Origin: Pedobacter sp. SYP-B3415
GTDB taxonomy: Bacteria; Bacteroidota; Bacteroidia; Sphingobacteriales; Sphingobacteriaceae
Length of the DNA stretch: 64,000 bases
Assembly (NCBI RefSeq): GCF_004138205.1
Contig: NZ_RXNQ01000022.1
Location: 62,001 to 126,000, forward strand
Reading direction: 5' to 3'
Numbering within the stretch: position 1 is the first letter of the stretch; every line of letters begins with the position of its first letter. A model generated the notes under the pieces. That model did not search any database and had not been told where the DNA came from. It saw nothing but the letters and a program-made list of their open reading frames with translations. A program made the translations under genes and the position numbers. Below are positions 17,182-26,296 of this stretch, piece after piece.

Positions 17182-18717
17182 TTAAACGCTAAAGCGGATT
17201 CCCTGGGCCAAGGGCAGGGTTGTGGAATAGTTGATCGTGTTCGTCTGCCTCCGCATATATGCCTTCCAGGCGTCAGAGCCACTTTCTCTGCCGCCGCCGG
17301 TTTCTTTCTCTCCACCAAACGCCCCGCCAATCTCTGCGCCGGATGTACCGATATTTACATTCGCAATTCCGCAGTCTGACCCTCCGGCAGACAAGAACAA
17401 TTCCGCTTCGCGCAGGTTCAGCGTCATGATCGCTGACGAAAGTCCTTGCGGAACGTCGTTTTGCATGGCTATCGCCTCATTTAAGGTGCTATACCTGATC
17501 AGGTACAGGATCGGCGCAAATGTCTCCTGCTGTACAATCTCAAAATGGTTCTCCACTTCCGCAATGCATGGCCTTACATAACAGCCGGATTCATATCCCC
17601 CACCTTCTATTACAGCACCATCTACAACAAACTTTCCGCCTTCGGCTTTACATGCTTCAATGGCCCTGGTGTAACTTTCAACAGCAGATTTATCAATCAG
17701 AGGTCCTACATGGTTTTGTTCCTCCAAAGGATTGCCGATTCGCAACTGGCTGTATGCTTGTGTAAGCCTGTCGCGAAATTCGTCATAGACGGCTTCATGG
17801 ATAATTAACCTGCGGGTACTGGTACAGCGTTGTCCGGCGGTACCTACCGCGCCGAAAACCGCTCCGATCACTGCCATATCGAGGTCAGCATGTTCAGATA
17901 TAATAATCGCATTATTGCCGCCCAATTCAAGCAAGCTCTTGCCAAGCCGGGCCCCAACAGTCTCTGCAACGGCTTTCCCCATTCGTGTCGATCCGGTTGC
18001 AGAAACAAGCGCAACACGTGTATCGGCACTAAGCCATACGCCGGCCTCACGCTGCCCGATCAACAGGCAGGAAACACCTTCAGGCGCGCCATTATCCCGA
18101 AGCACTTCAGACAGAATCTTCTGACATGCAATTGCTGTCAGCGGCGTCTTTTCTGAAGGTTTCCAGACACACACATTCCCGCAAACGAGTGCAAGCGCCG
18201 CGTTCCAACTCCATACCGCCACGGGGAAGTTAAATGCCGAAATAATGCCAACTACACCCAGTGGGTGCCATTGCTCGTACATCCGGTGCTGCGGCCGCTC
18301 GCTATGCATTGTCAGTCCATAAAGCTGCCGCGACAGGCCCACCGCAAAGTCGCAGATATCGATCATCTCCTGAACCTCACCGAGCCCTTCCTGAAGACTT
18401 TTTCCCATCTCATACGAGACAAGCGTACCGAGTGCCGCCTTCTTCACGCGAAGCGCCTCACCCAATTGCCTGACAACTTCACCACGCTTCGGAGCAGGAA
18501 TATTTCGCCAGACTTTGAAAGCCTGCTGCGCTGTGCCGATTACTTCATTATATTCCCTTTGGCTGGCCAGGGCTGTTGCCGCGATAAGGCTTCCATCTAC
18601 CGGAGAAAAACTTTCAAGCGCCCTCCCGGTCACGCCTTCTCTGGCTCCCGTGCTCCAGCCCATATTCTGGTCGGTGATTTTAAGTTCCGTTAAAACGTTG
18701 CGGATACGGTCTGTCAT
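17182..18717 (-). CDS. Aldehyde dehydrogenase, ALDH7 (aminoadipate-semialdehyde/antiquitin) type
   Basis: 511 residues. The catalytic cysteine is Cys298 in GTAGQRCTSTRRL and the general base Glu264 in LLELGGNNA. The sequences HPLGVVGIISAFNFPVAVWSWN and GGAFGGEKETGGGRESGSDAWKAYMRR are typical of the ALDH7 group, which oxidises alpha-aminoadipate semialdehyde (piperideine-6-carboxylate) in lysine breakdown. It acts in the cytosol with NAD(P). It is monocistronic; a near-consensus TACATTTC lies upstream. No other lysine-degradation gene is in the window. Confidence 0.9.
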   Translation of the reverse strand: MTDRIRNVLTELKITDQNMGWSTGAREGVTGRALESFSPVDGSLIAATALASQREYNEVIGTAQQAFKVWRNIPAPKRGEVVRQLGEALRVKKAALGTLVSYEMGKSLQEGLGEVQEMIDICDFAVGLSRQLYGLTMHSERPQHRMYEQWHPLGVVGIISAFNFPVAVWSWNAALALVCGNVCVWKPSEKTPLTAIACQKILSEVLRDNGAPEGVSCLLIGQREAGVWLSADTRVALVSATGSTRMGKAVAETVGARLGKSLLELGGNNAIIISEHADLDMAVIGAVFGAVGTAGQRCTSTRRLIIHEAVYDEFRDRLTQAYSQLRIGNPLEEQNHVGPLIDKSAVESYTRAIEACKAEGGKFVVDGAVIEGGGYESGCYVRPCIAEVENHFEIVQQETFAPILYLIRYSTLNEAIAMQNDVPQGLSSAIMTLNLREAELFLSAGGSDCGIANVNIGTSGAEIGGAFGGEKETGGGRESGSDAWKAYMRRQTNTINYSTTLPLAQGIRFSV

Positions 18718-18774
18718 GATTTTGATGTTTTATAATGAAATGTATACTCGGCCCGGCCTGGATTCTTAGGAAAT

Positions 18775-19239
18775 TTATTTTTTGCATGGCTCCTTTCGCC
18801 GGGTGTCAATTAAATACACGATTTTCCACTCCGCGCCTTTTTTTGCCAGTTGAAATGAATTCACGCCACAATGACTGAAAACACCTCCGTTATAAAACTG
18901 GTAATCTGTCCAGACACTTGCCAGCGGACCATCGACATGTATGTAAGTAAAAACAATGCGCTCATCATATCTCTGGCGCGGGGCGCCCGCAATCATACTT
19001 AAAAAACTGTTCACACTGCCGGTCTGTACCGAAGTCTGTCCGTTGGCCGTTTTAATGGTTTGCATGATGCATGCCCGGTCGAAAGCAGATGCCGCCAGGG
19101 AACTGTCAGCCTGAAACATTCCACTGAACAAGCGCCTGATGCTCCCCTTCACCGCCTCCTCTTCACTGGCCACGGTCTGCGCATTCAGGCTGGCCCCCGA
19201 AAGCAAAAGCACAATTAAAAAAGTTAAGATTCTGATCAT
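18775..19239 (-). CDS. Secreted NTF2-like (lumazine-binding-2 type) protein
   Basis: 154 residues. A signal peptide (about 1-20) is followed by a SnoaL/NTF2-like fold: a helix at EEEAVKGSIRRLFSGMFQADSS, then strands and the ending HCGVNSFQLAKKGAEWKIVYLIDTRR. Family members of this small secreted type have no assigned function and can be non-enzymatic. It lies 57 nt upstream of the ALDH7 gene on the same strand, so cotranscription is possible. Confidence 0.75.
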   Translation of the reverse strand: MIRILTFLIVLLLSGASLNAQTVASEEEAVKGSIRRLFSGMFQADSSLAASAFDRACIMQTIKTANGQTSVQTGSVNSFLSMIAGAPRQRYDERIVFTYIHVDGPLASVWTDYQFYNGGVFSHCGVNSFQLAKKGAEWKIVYLIDTRRKEPCKK

Positions 19240-19504
19240 AGTCTTACCCGGAAGGCCGATTTTACAGGCAAATTACGTAAAATCCAGAGCAATTAACGTA
19301 TATTTGAACTATACAGAAAAGAAGGGACCCGAAAAGTAACCGGATACTCATCCGCCTCCGATAAGCATTTTATTTATTATCAGTCGTTTATTCTAAACGT
19401 TGTTTGTATGTTGAAAAATACCGGCACCGTTTATGATACGGATATCTGCGTTAAGCTGTACTTTTAGTACAAACAAGGGAAGGTTCTTTTAAATTCAGCT
19501 TATT

Positions 19505-20908
19505 ATGGAAGAAGAATTCAATTTCGAATACAATGACGATCCAAGGCGTTCGGTAGAGCGTTATGAGGAGATGTTGCGAAATGAAGATCAATATTTTTTC
19601 GACTCGCACGCCTTTGAGAACATTATCGACTATTATGTAGAAAAGAACGACCCTATCAAGGCCCTGCAGGTGGCTGAGTTTGCGATCAGCCAGCACCCTT
19701 ACGCATCTGTCTTCCTTATTAAGCAGGCACAGATGTTTCTGGTTACAAATCAGATTGACCGCGCCTTTGCCGCCCTGGATAAAGCAGAAATGCTTGAACC
19801 TTCTGAGGCCGATATTTACGTACTGAGAGGCAACATTCACTACGGCCTGGAAAGGTACGCCGAAGCACTCGAAAACTTTGAGCGCGCCCTGCAGCTTGCC
19901 GAAAACACAGACGAAATTTACCTGCAAATGGCTTACGTATACCAAAATATGCAGGATTACGAAAGTGCCATCAAATACATCAAGTTCAGCCTGGAGCAGA
20001 ACATGGAAAACCAGGACGGCCTGTATGAGCTGGCCTTCTGTTACGACGTTCTCGACAAACAGGAAGAAAGCATCAAATTTTACCAGCAGTACATCGACTC
20101 TGACCCCTATTCGCATGCTGCTTGGTACAACCTGGGTAATTCCTATCACAAACTTAATCTTTTCGAAAAAGCAATTGATGCATATGATTATGCGATCCTG
20201 ATTAAGGAGAATTTCGCATCTGCACATTACAACAAAGCGAATTCACTTGTTCAGCTTGATAAGTTTGCCGAAGCCATTGAGATTTACAAGCACACTTTCG
20301 AATATGAAAAGCCAAATGCAGATACCTACTGCGCTATTGGTGAGTGTTACGAGAAACTCGAACAGATGGACGAAGCGAGGGCTTATTACAAAAAGTCTGT
20401 AAAAATGGACCCCAAGCTTGCAGACAGCTGGTTTGGCATCGGCGTTACCTTGAATTTCGAGGAACGTTTTTTTGAGTCACTGCATTTCTATAAGAAAGCC
20501 ATTGACCTGGATGCCGAAAATGCCGACTTCTGGTTTGCAGTTGCCGATGCACACTACAAACTGGGCCAGATTGACCAGTCGCTGGAAGCTTACGCAAAGG
20601 TAACAGAATATAATCCGCTGGACATTGAGGCCTGGCTCGACTATTCAACCGTACTATACGAACAGGGCAAATTGCTTGAGGCTTCTGAGACGATAGCAGA
20701 CGCGATCAAAAATAACCCTGACTCTGCAGAACTCTATTATAGAATGGTAGCTTATCTTTTTGCTATGGGTCACTACAATGATGCCATGGGCTATTTGGAA
20801 ACGGCACTGCGTACCGATCCGGACAAGCACCATGTGCTTTTTGAATATCTACCGCAGCTTCAGGATAATAGCTCTGTTATAGATACCATTAACCGCTATC
20901 TGCGCTAG
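19505..20908 (+). CDS. Tetratricopeptide repeat protein
   Basis: 467 residues, without signal peptide or membrane helix, and made almost entirely of TPR units (about ten), for example YASVFLIKQAQMFLVTNQID and PNADTYCAIGECYEKLEQMD. It is a scaffold for protein contacts; the partner is unknown. It lies 76 nt upstream of the comA homolog on the same strand; TPR genes next to comA recur in Bacteroidota genomes as I recall. A second hairpin-like stretch (20906-20931) follows the stop, without a clear T-run. Confidence 0.85.
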   Translation: MEEEFNFEYNDDPRRSVERYEEMLRNEDQYFFDSHAFENIIDYYVEKNDPIKALQVAEFAISQHPYASVFLIKQAQMFLVTNQIDRAFAALDKAEMLEPSEADIYVLRGNIHYGLERYAEALENFERALQLAENTDEIYLQMAYVYQNMQDYESAIKYIKFSLEQNMENQDGLYELAFCYDVLDKQEESIKFYQQYIDSDPYSHAAWYNLGNSYHKLNLFEKAIDAYDYAILIKENFASAHYNKANSLVQLDKFAEAIEIYKHTFEYEKPNADTYCAIGECYEKLEQMDEARAYYKKSVKMDPKLADSWFGIGVTLNFEERFFESLHFYKKAIDLDAENADFWFAVADAHYKLGQIDQSLEAYAKVTEYNPLDIEAWLDYSTVLYEQGKLLEASETIADAIKNNPDSAELYYRMVAYLFAMGHYNDAMGYLETALRTDPDKHHVLFEYLPQLQDNSSVIDTINRYLR

Positions 20909-20984
20909 AACCGGGGCAACCGGGGGTTCTGTCTAAAAAATTTGACATGGATATCCCGGATTTTTTTTCAATTTTGCAGCAGAT

Positions 20985-21749
20985 ATGAATTACCCCCTTA
21001 TTAATGTGCCCGAGCGGACAGTAAAACCCCGACACAAGGGTATTACGATGGTGATGGACAAGGGCCTGAGCACAAGGCAAGCCGAAGACTTTCTTGAAGT
21101 TTCTGGTGTACACACCGATATAGTGAAGTTAGGCTGGGCTACATCTTTTGTTACGCCTAATCTCCAGGCAAAACTGGATATATACAAAAATGCCGGTATT
21201 CCGGTGTATTTCGGGGGAACGCTTTTCGAAGCTTTTGTAATCCGTAACCAGTTTGATGAGTACCGCCGCATTCTTGATAAATACAAAATGGAGTTTGCCG
21301 AAGTTTCAGACGGGTCGATTACCATTTCTCATGAAGAAAAATGTGAGTATATCCGGAAGCTCTCGGGGCAGGTAACAGTGATCTCTGAGGTGGGTTCTAA
21401 AGATGCAACGAAAATCTTTGCGCCTTACAAATGGATCAACCTGATGCGCGCCGAAATTGAAGCGGGCAGCTGGAAAGTGATCGCTGAAGCGCGCGAAGGC
21501 GGTAACGTTGGGATTTATCGCGACTCGGGCGAGGTTCGCGAAGGTCTTGTTGATGAAATTCTGACGCAGATCCCCGAAGAAACCATTATCTGGGAAGCAC
21601 CGCAAAAAGTTCAGCAGGTTTGGTTCATCAAACTGATCGGCACGAACGTAAATCTTGGCAATATTGCACCTGCTGAAGTTATTCCCCTGGAGACCATTCG
21701 TCTGGGCCTGCGCGGTGATACTTTTGACCATTTTCTGAACCAGAAATAA
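20985..21749 (+). CDS. comA: Phosphosulfolactate synthase (ComA) family protein
   Basis: 254 residues, the family's normal length. It shows the TIM-barrel sequence of ComA: ITMVMDKGLSTRQAEDFLE, DIVKLGWATSF, YFGGTLFEAF, FAEVSDGSITI, WKVIAEAREGGNVGIYRD and GLRGDTF. ComA joins phosphoenolpyruvate and sulfite to give phosphosulfolactate, the first step of coenzyme M synthesis in methanogens. In Bacteroidota, which lack coenzyme M, the product is unexplained; sulfonate or sulfonolipid precursors are possible (inference). It lies 15 nt upstream of aroE. Confidence 0.88.
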   Translation: MNYPLINVPERTVKPRHKGITMVMDKGLSTRQAEDFLEVSGVHTDIVKLGWATSFVTPNLQAKLDIYKNAGIPVYFGGTLFEAFVIRNQFDEYRRILDKYKMEFAEVSDGSITISHEEKCEYIRKLSGQVTVISEVGSKDATKIFAPYKWINLMRAEIEAGSWKVIAEAREGGNVGIYRDSGEVREGLVDEILTQIPEETIIWEAPQKVQQVWFIKLIGTNVNLGNIAPAEVIPLETIRLGLRGDTFDHFLNQK

Positions 21750-21764
21750 CGCCCTTCCCTGCGA

Positions 21765-22514
21765 ATGAAAACATACGGGCTTATTGGTTTCCCGCTTTCC
21801 CATTCCTTTTCCAAACGCTATTTTAGCGACAAGTTTGAAAAGGAAAGTATTGATGGCTGCCGGTATGAGCTTTTCCCGATCGAGCACATAGCAGACCTTC
21901 CCGCCCTGCTCACATCAAACCCGGACCTCGTTGGGCTTAATGTAACGATCCCCCATAAGGTAAACGTTTTCCGTTACCTGAACCACGTTGATGAAGCTGC
22001 CAGAGAAATTGGCGCTGTAAACTGCATAGCGATACAAAACAGTCAGGGCACGCTGAAACTAAGCGGCTACAATACCGACGCATTCGGCTTTGAGCAGTCA
22101 CTACTGCCACTGTTGCGTGCTCAGCATAAAAAAGCCCTCATTTTTGGGAACGGCGGGGCTGCAAAAGCGGTAAAATTTGTGCTCAACAAGCTTGGAATCG
22201 ATTTTTTATCTATTGTCAGGCAGCCGGCTGAAGGCTGTATTACCTATGCTGAAGTCGATGCAGGCCTGCTGGCCCTGCACCCCCTGCTGATCAATACCAC
22301 ACCTTTGGGCATGTCGCCGGATACGCACAGCGCGCCCGACATCCCCTACCAGGCCGTCACACCTGATCATCTTGCATACGATCTTGTATACAATCCGGAA
22401 GAAACCTTATTTTTATCGCATGCAGCAAAACAAGGAAGCACAGTTAAAAATGGCCTGGAAATGTTGTACCTGCAAGCTGAAGAAGCCTGGCGTATCTGGA
22501 ACAGCATTCCTTAG
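21765..22514 (+). CDS. aroE: Shikimate dehydrogenase
   Basis: 249 residues. The shikimate-binding SHSFSK, the catalytic lysine in NVTIPHK (Lys65), the aspartate in YNTDAFGF (Asp105) and the nucleotide-binding GNGGAAKAV are all present. It reduces 3-dehydroshikimate with NADPH in aromatic amino acid synthesis. The gene lies 15 nt after comA, and the gldD start at 22450 lies inside its 3' end (65 nt overlap), so the genes are cotranscribed. Confidence 0.95.
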   Translation: MKTYGLIGFPLSHSFSKRYFSDKFEKESIDGCRYELFPIEHIADLPALLTSNPDLVGLNVTIPHKVNVFRYLNHVDEAAREIGAVNCIAIQNSQGTLKLSGYNTDAFGFEQSLLPLLRAQHKKALIFGNGGAAKAVKFVLNKLGIDFLSIVRQPAEGCITYAEVDAGLLALHPLLINTTPLGMSPDTHSAPDIPYQAVTPDHLAYDLVYNPEETLFLSHAAKQGSTVKNGLEMLYLQAEEAWRIWNSIP

Positions 22515-23061
22515 TTTTTTCGTCTTTCTCTTCTTCTCCTGTAAACCTGCAGACAAAGCTGCAGACCTAAAGTACATTCAGGTTTCCACCTCTGCCTATA
22601 GCCTTGCCATTCCGCCAGCTGCGCATTTAAAGGAAACACAAAGTGATAATTCGTTAAGCAAATGGCACATTTTATATCTCGACAGCCTGGATGCAGAACT
22701 TTACCTGACTTATACCCGGCTTGGGGCAGGGCGCAGCCTCAATAAACTGATAGAAGATGCCGATGCAATGGCGATCAAACATGCGCGCTTTGCAACAGCA
22801 CTGGACCGGCAGTCCTTTTCAGACCGTGCCAATCATGTAAGTGGCAGTTATTTCAGGATTACCGGCGAAAGCGCCTCACCTATTCAATTTTATGCAACCG
22901 ACAGCACCCGTAACTGGCTGCGCGGAGCACTTTACTTTACTCAGTCCGACAGTTCGGGTACACGCACACGAACTATCGAACCTGTCATAAAAAAAATGAT
23001 TGGCAGCCTTCGCTGGAAGACGCCTTCAGATTCAGCTACATTAAATCTTCAGAAACCATGA
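22450..23061 (+). CDS. gldD: Gliding-motility lipoprotein GldD
   Basis: 203 residues. The ATG at 22450 gives a short basic N-terminus, a hydrophobic stretch and lipobox FFSC (Cys31); an AGGA about 15 nt upstream supports it, though the in-frame ATG at 22420 is possible. GldD-like features are YIQVSTSAYSLAIP, ADAMAIKHARFAT, QFYATDSTRNWLRGALYF and the ending IGSLRWK. GldD is needed for gliding and type IX secretion in Flavobacterium. It overlaps aroE by 65 nt and the MBL gene by 4 nt (ATGA). Confidence 0.85.
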   Translation: MAWKCCTCKLKKPGVSGTAFLSFFVFLFFSCKPADKAADLKYIQVSTSAYSLAIPPAAHLKETQSDNSLSKWHILYLDSLDAELYLTYTRLGAGRSLNKLIEDADAMAIKHARFATALDRQSFSDRANHVSGSYFRITGESASPIQFYATDSTRNWLRGALYFTQSDSSGTRTRTIEPVIKKMIGSLRWKTPSDSATLNLQKP

Positions 23062-23711
23062 TCAGCCTACAGATATTTACATTTAATGCCTACTCAGAAA
23101 ACACTTATGTTCTATACGATGAGAGTGGGGCCTGTGTTATCATCGATGCCGGCATGTATTCGGGTGCAGAACAAAACACACTAACAGCCTTTATCCGCGA
23201 CCGCAACCTGAGGCCAGAGCTGCTTCTGAATACGCATTGCCATATTGACCATGTCTTCGGCAATAAATTCGTATTTGATCAGTGGGGACTGAAGCCGCAA
23301 TTGCATGAAGGTGAACTGCCTGTTCTTCAGGCGGTGCCTGCCTATGCACCGCAAATGGGCTTTTACAACTATGAACTTTCTCCTCTTCCCGAGACTTTCC
23401 TTCCTGAATCGGGATCAGTTACATTTGGTCACAGCACGCTTGAACTTATTTTTGTGCCTGGTCATTCGCCCGCACACCTTTGCTTTTACGCGAAAGATGA
23501 AGACCTGCTGATTGCCGGCGACACGCTTTTTTATGGCAGTATTGGACGTACGGACCTTCCGGGGGGAAATCATGAGCAGTTGATAACCAATATTCGCGGC
23601 AAGCTTTTTGCCCTTCCAGACAGCTGTACCGTTTATCCCGGGCATGGACCGGCAACCAGCATCGGGCTTGAGAAAAGGCGGAATCCGTTCCTGGCAGGTG
23701 CAGCAAGTTAA
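23058..23711 (+). CDS. Metallo-beta-lactamase-fold hydrolase (glyoxalase II-like)
   Basis: 217 residues. Metal-binding THCHIDH (His60, His62, Asp64, His65), the downstream His in PGHSPAHLCFY, the bridging Asp in AGDTLFYGSIGRTDL and the final YPGHGPATS are all present, as in hydroxyacylglutathione hydrolase-like proteins. It is probably a cytosolic thioester or similar hydrolase with a dinuclear metal centre; the substrate is unknown. The ATGA overlap with gldD shows translational coupling. Confidence 0.9.
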   Translation: MISLQIFTFNAYSENTYVLYDESGACVIIDAGMYSGAEQNTLTAFIRDRNLRPELLLNTHCHIDHVFGNKFVFDQWGLKPQLHEGELPVLQAVPAYAPQMGFYNYELSPLPETFLPESGSVTFGHSTLELIFVPGHSPAHLCFYAKDEDLLIAGDTLFYGSIGRTDLPGGNHEQLITNIRGKLFALPDSCTVYPGHGPATSIGLEKRRNPFLAGAAS

Positions 23712-23759
23712 CACCACATTAATTCATCTGCCTGAAACATTTACTGCAAAGTTTACCGC

Positions 23760-24992
23760 ATGAACACACCCTTTTATATTGCAAAACGGTATTTATTTAC
23801 AAAAAAATCTACCAATGCGATCAACATCATTTCTGCCATCTCTATGGCAGGCGTGCTGGTTGGAAGTGCGGCCCTGATCATCATTCTTTCTGTATTTAAT
23901 GGTTTTGAAGATCTTGTTATTAAGATGTTCAACACCTTCACCCCCGAAATCGTCATCCAGCCGGCTAAAGGAAAAACATTTAACCCCAACACTGCAGCGT
24001 TCAAGGGCCTGCGCGATCAGAAAGAAATTTTTTCTTATACCGAAGTGTTGCAGGAAAATGCGCTGCTCAGGTATGGAGATAAGCAGTCGGTCGGTCTGGT
24101 TAAAGGGGTAAGTTTTGATTACATGAAGAACAAAGACCTTGACAGCGCCATTGTCGACGGCAGTTTTGTGCTCAATAACAGCAGTGGTTACAACGCGGTG
24201 ATTGGCTCTGCATTGCAGTCTTACCTGGGTGTAAACACAGCCGATCCGTTTACCAGGCTGCAGATCTTTTCGCCAAAAAAGACAAGCACGCTGAACGCGG
24301 TTAATCCGGCAGACGACTTTACAATAGAAACCATTGCGGTAAGCGGTGTTTTCGAAGTGCAGGAAGAATTTGATAATGGAATAATTGTACCGCTCGCCTT
24401 CGCGCGAAAACTGCTTGACGAGGCGACGGAAGTCTCTGCGATAGAGCTGAACCTGCAACCCGGGCAGGACGCAGACAGGTTTATACGGGCAATATCTGGC
24501 CGCCTCGGCGAGGGCTTCCTCGTTAAGAATCGCGCGCAGCAGAATGAAACATTATACCATATGCTGAATACGGAAAAAAGCGCGGTCTACATCATTCTGA
24601 CATTCATTCTCATCATAGCAATATTTAATATCATTGGTTCGCTAACTATGCTGGTAATCGATAAAATAAAAGATATCGCAGTACTGACCAGCCTCGGCGC
24701 GGGTAAAGGCCTGATCAGACGTATTTTCCTGTTTGAGGGGCTGATGATCACAATGATTGGCTGCGTTGCCGGCTTGCTGATCGGCTTAATTTTTTGTATT
24801 ATGCAACAGAAATACGGGCTTGTACAGATGGGCAGTAACAAAACGGCAATAATAAGCGCCTATCCTGTTCACCTGAAATGGAAAGATTTTGTTCTGGTGT
24901 TTCTTACCGTCGGAATTATCTCCTTTCTGGCTTCGGCCTTGTCTTCAAACCTGAGTGTCAGGCGTACCGGACAGCTGACCTCAGACCTGTAG
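23760..24992 (+). CDS. FtsX/LolC-E-like ABC transporter permease
   Basis: 410 residues. One N-terminal membrane helix (about 21-46, NIISAISMAGVLVGSAALII) is followed by a large periplasmic domain (about 50-270) and three C-terminal helices including the FtsX core (VYIILTFILIIAIFNIIGSL, IKDIAVLTSLGAGKGLIRRIF). This is the MacB/LolCE-type topology, which extracts or signals in the periplasm rather than transporting across the membrane. The ATPase is not adjacent. In Bacteroidota it is most often called an FtsX-like permease or a LolE homolog. Confidence 0.88.
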   Translation: MNTPFYIAKRYLFTKKSTNAINIISAISMAGVLVGSAALIIILSVFNGFEDLVIKMFNTFTPEIVIQPAKGKTFNPNTAAFKGLRDQKEIFSYTEVLQENALLRYGDKQSVGLVKGVSFDYMKNKDLDSAIVDGSFVLNNSSGYNAVIGSALQSYLGVNTADPFTRLQIFSPKKTSTLNAVNPADDFTIETIAVSGVFEVQEEFDNGIIVPLAFARKLLDEATEVSAIELNLQPGQDADRFIRAISGRLGEGFLVKNRAQQNETLYHMLNTEKSAVYIILTFILIIAIFNIIGSLTMLVIDKIKDIAVLTSLGAGKGLIRRIFLFEGLMITMIGCVAGLLIGLIFCIMQQKYGLVQMGSNKTAIISAYPVHLKWKDFVLVFLTVGIISFLASALSSNLSVRRTGQLTSDL

Positions 24993-25004
24993 AATAAAAT
25001 TGTT

Positions 25005-25385
25005 ATGAAAATCTATAAGAACGTTGGGGGGTTATTTTTTGCAGGAATGCTGTGTTTGACAGCATGCGGTCCGGCAGAAAACAAGGAAGATAAGGAACGA
25101 ACCATTCAGCTTAAGGGGCTTTATAGTTTTGGTCCGGAGATTAAATCGTTCACCAACTGCGAGGAAGGCCGCGAGTACTGGGTAGCCGACAGTGCGAAAA
25201 CCCTTGAACTCGCGTACACCAGGTTTAATTTTGAAAAACCTTACGAGCCGGTTTATATCGAGGCCGAAGGTTACCGGATCAAATCTGATACGACCGCCAT
25301 TAATGCTGACTTTGACTCTACCCTGGTTGTCACGAAATTATTGAAGATTTCAAAGGAAATCCCCGAAGGGCCTTGTACGCACTAA
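25005..25385 (+). CDS. Small lipoprotein with NlpE-C-like OB fold
   Basis: 126 residues with lipobox CLTAC (Cys21). The mature part (LKGLYSFGPEIKSFTNCEEGREYWV, PYEPVYIEAEGYR) resembles the C-terminal OB-fold domain of NlpE-type lipoproteins, which sense surface contact or envelope stress in Escherichia coli. There is no N-terminal CXXC domain, so only part of the NlpE architecture is present. It lies 12 nt after the FtsX permease gene and overlaps the mqnD stop codon by 4 nt on the opposite strand. Confidence 0.7.
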   Translation: MKIYKNVGGLFFAGMLCLTACGPAENKEDKERTIQLKGLYSFGPEIKSFTNCEEGREYWVADSAKTLELAYTRFNFEKPYEPVYIEAEGYRIKSDTTAINADFDSTLVVTKLLKISKEIPEGPCTH

Positions 25386-26230
25386 ACGTAGAGGTTTTTC
25401 GGCTGCGCCGGAATGATACTTCTTTCTTCGGCCATTGTAAAAAGTGTATCGATTGCCTTTCGCCCCTCTGAGCCAAGGTTCACCGAGTATTTGTTCACGT
25501 ACAAATCAATGTGTTTGTACATGACAGCCTCATCCATTTCCTGCGCGTGTTGACGGATAAAATCAAGTGAAGATTTCGGATGCGCAAAGGCGTATTCAAC
25601 CGATTGCCGCAGAAGGCGGTTCACCTTGAGCTGAATGCTGTGCTCAAGATTGCGATTCACAACGATTCCTCCCAGCGGGATCGCGCAACCGGTTAGTTGT
25701 TCCCAGTAATCACCAAGGTCAATTACCTTATGCAAACCTTTGTCCTGGTAAGTGAACCGGTTTTCGTGGATAATAAGTCCGAGGTCAATCCGGTTTTCAA
25801 GAAGCGCATTTTCGATGTCAGAGAAGATCAGCTCTTCCTTATTTTTGAGCTCCGGAAAAGCTACGCCGAGCAGAAAGTTAGCCGTAGTTAATTTTCCCGG
25901 AATACCGATCTTCAGACCATTTCCGGGCGTTTTGAACCGCCCCACAGCGGCATCATCATAAGGTTCGCGGCTGATAAGCATCGGGCCCACGCCAAATCCG
26001 AGGGCGCTTCCGGCGTCAAGCAGTGCGTATTTTTCTGCAACATAAGCAAAGGCATGAAAACTGAGTTTGGTGATGTCGAGCTCAGCCCGTAAGGCTTTCT
26101 GATTGAGCGTTTCCACATCATCAAAAAACACTTCAAAAGTCAGCCCTTCTGTATCGATCTTATGATGAATAAGGGCATCAAAAATAAAGGTATCGTTCGG
26201 GCAGGGGGAAAATCCAAGGCTGAGTTTCAT
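25382..26230 (-). CDS. mqnD: 1,4-dihydroxy-6-naphthoate synthase
   Basis: 282 residues, full length. The periplasmic-binding-protein-like fold of MqnD is seen in LSLGFSPCPNDTFIFDAL at the N-terminus, DVETLNQKAL, DITKLSFHAF and GIPGKLTTANFLLG. MqnD converts cyclic dehypoxanthine futalosine to 1,4-dihydroxy-6-naphthoate in the futalosine route to menaquinone. mqnB follows the same orientation 66 nt upstream, consistent with a menaquinone transcription unit. mqnA, mqnC and mqnE are not in the window. Confidence 0.95.
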   Translation of the reverse strand: MKLSLGFSPCPNDTFIFDALIHHKIDTEGLTFEVFFDDVETLNQKALRAELDITKLSFHAFAYVAEKYALLDAGSALGFGVGPMLISREPYDDAAVGRFKTPGNGLKIGIPGKLTTANFLLGVAFPELKNKEELIFSDIENALLENRIDLGLIIHENRFTYQDKGLHKVIDLGDYWEQLTGCAIPLGGIVVNRNLEHSIQLKVNRLLRQSVEYAFAHPKSSLDFIRQHAQEMDEAVMYKHIDLYVNKYSVNLGSEGRKAIDTLFTMAEERSIIPAQPKNLYV

Positions 26231-26296
26231 GTCTCAAAAATAATTAGGATCAGGAGGTGTTCGGTTAAACGAGGGTCATAATGCCATGAGATGTAC

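Noticed and set aside
19139..19339. Small plus-strand frame next to a TATATTTG site (19299-19306)
   Set aside because: The frame overlaps the signal peptide region of the NTF2-like gene on the other strand and has no coding signs; the TATATTTG is too far from the TPR gene to be sure.
20906..20931. Hairpin after the TPR gene
   Set aside because: Six base pairs at most and no T-run; too weak to call a terminator.
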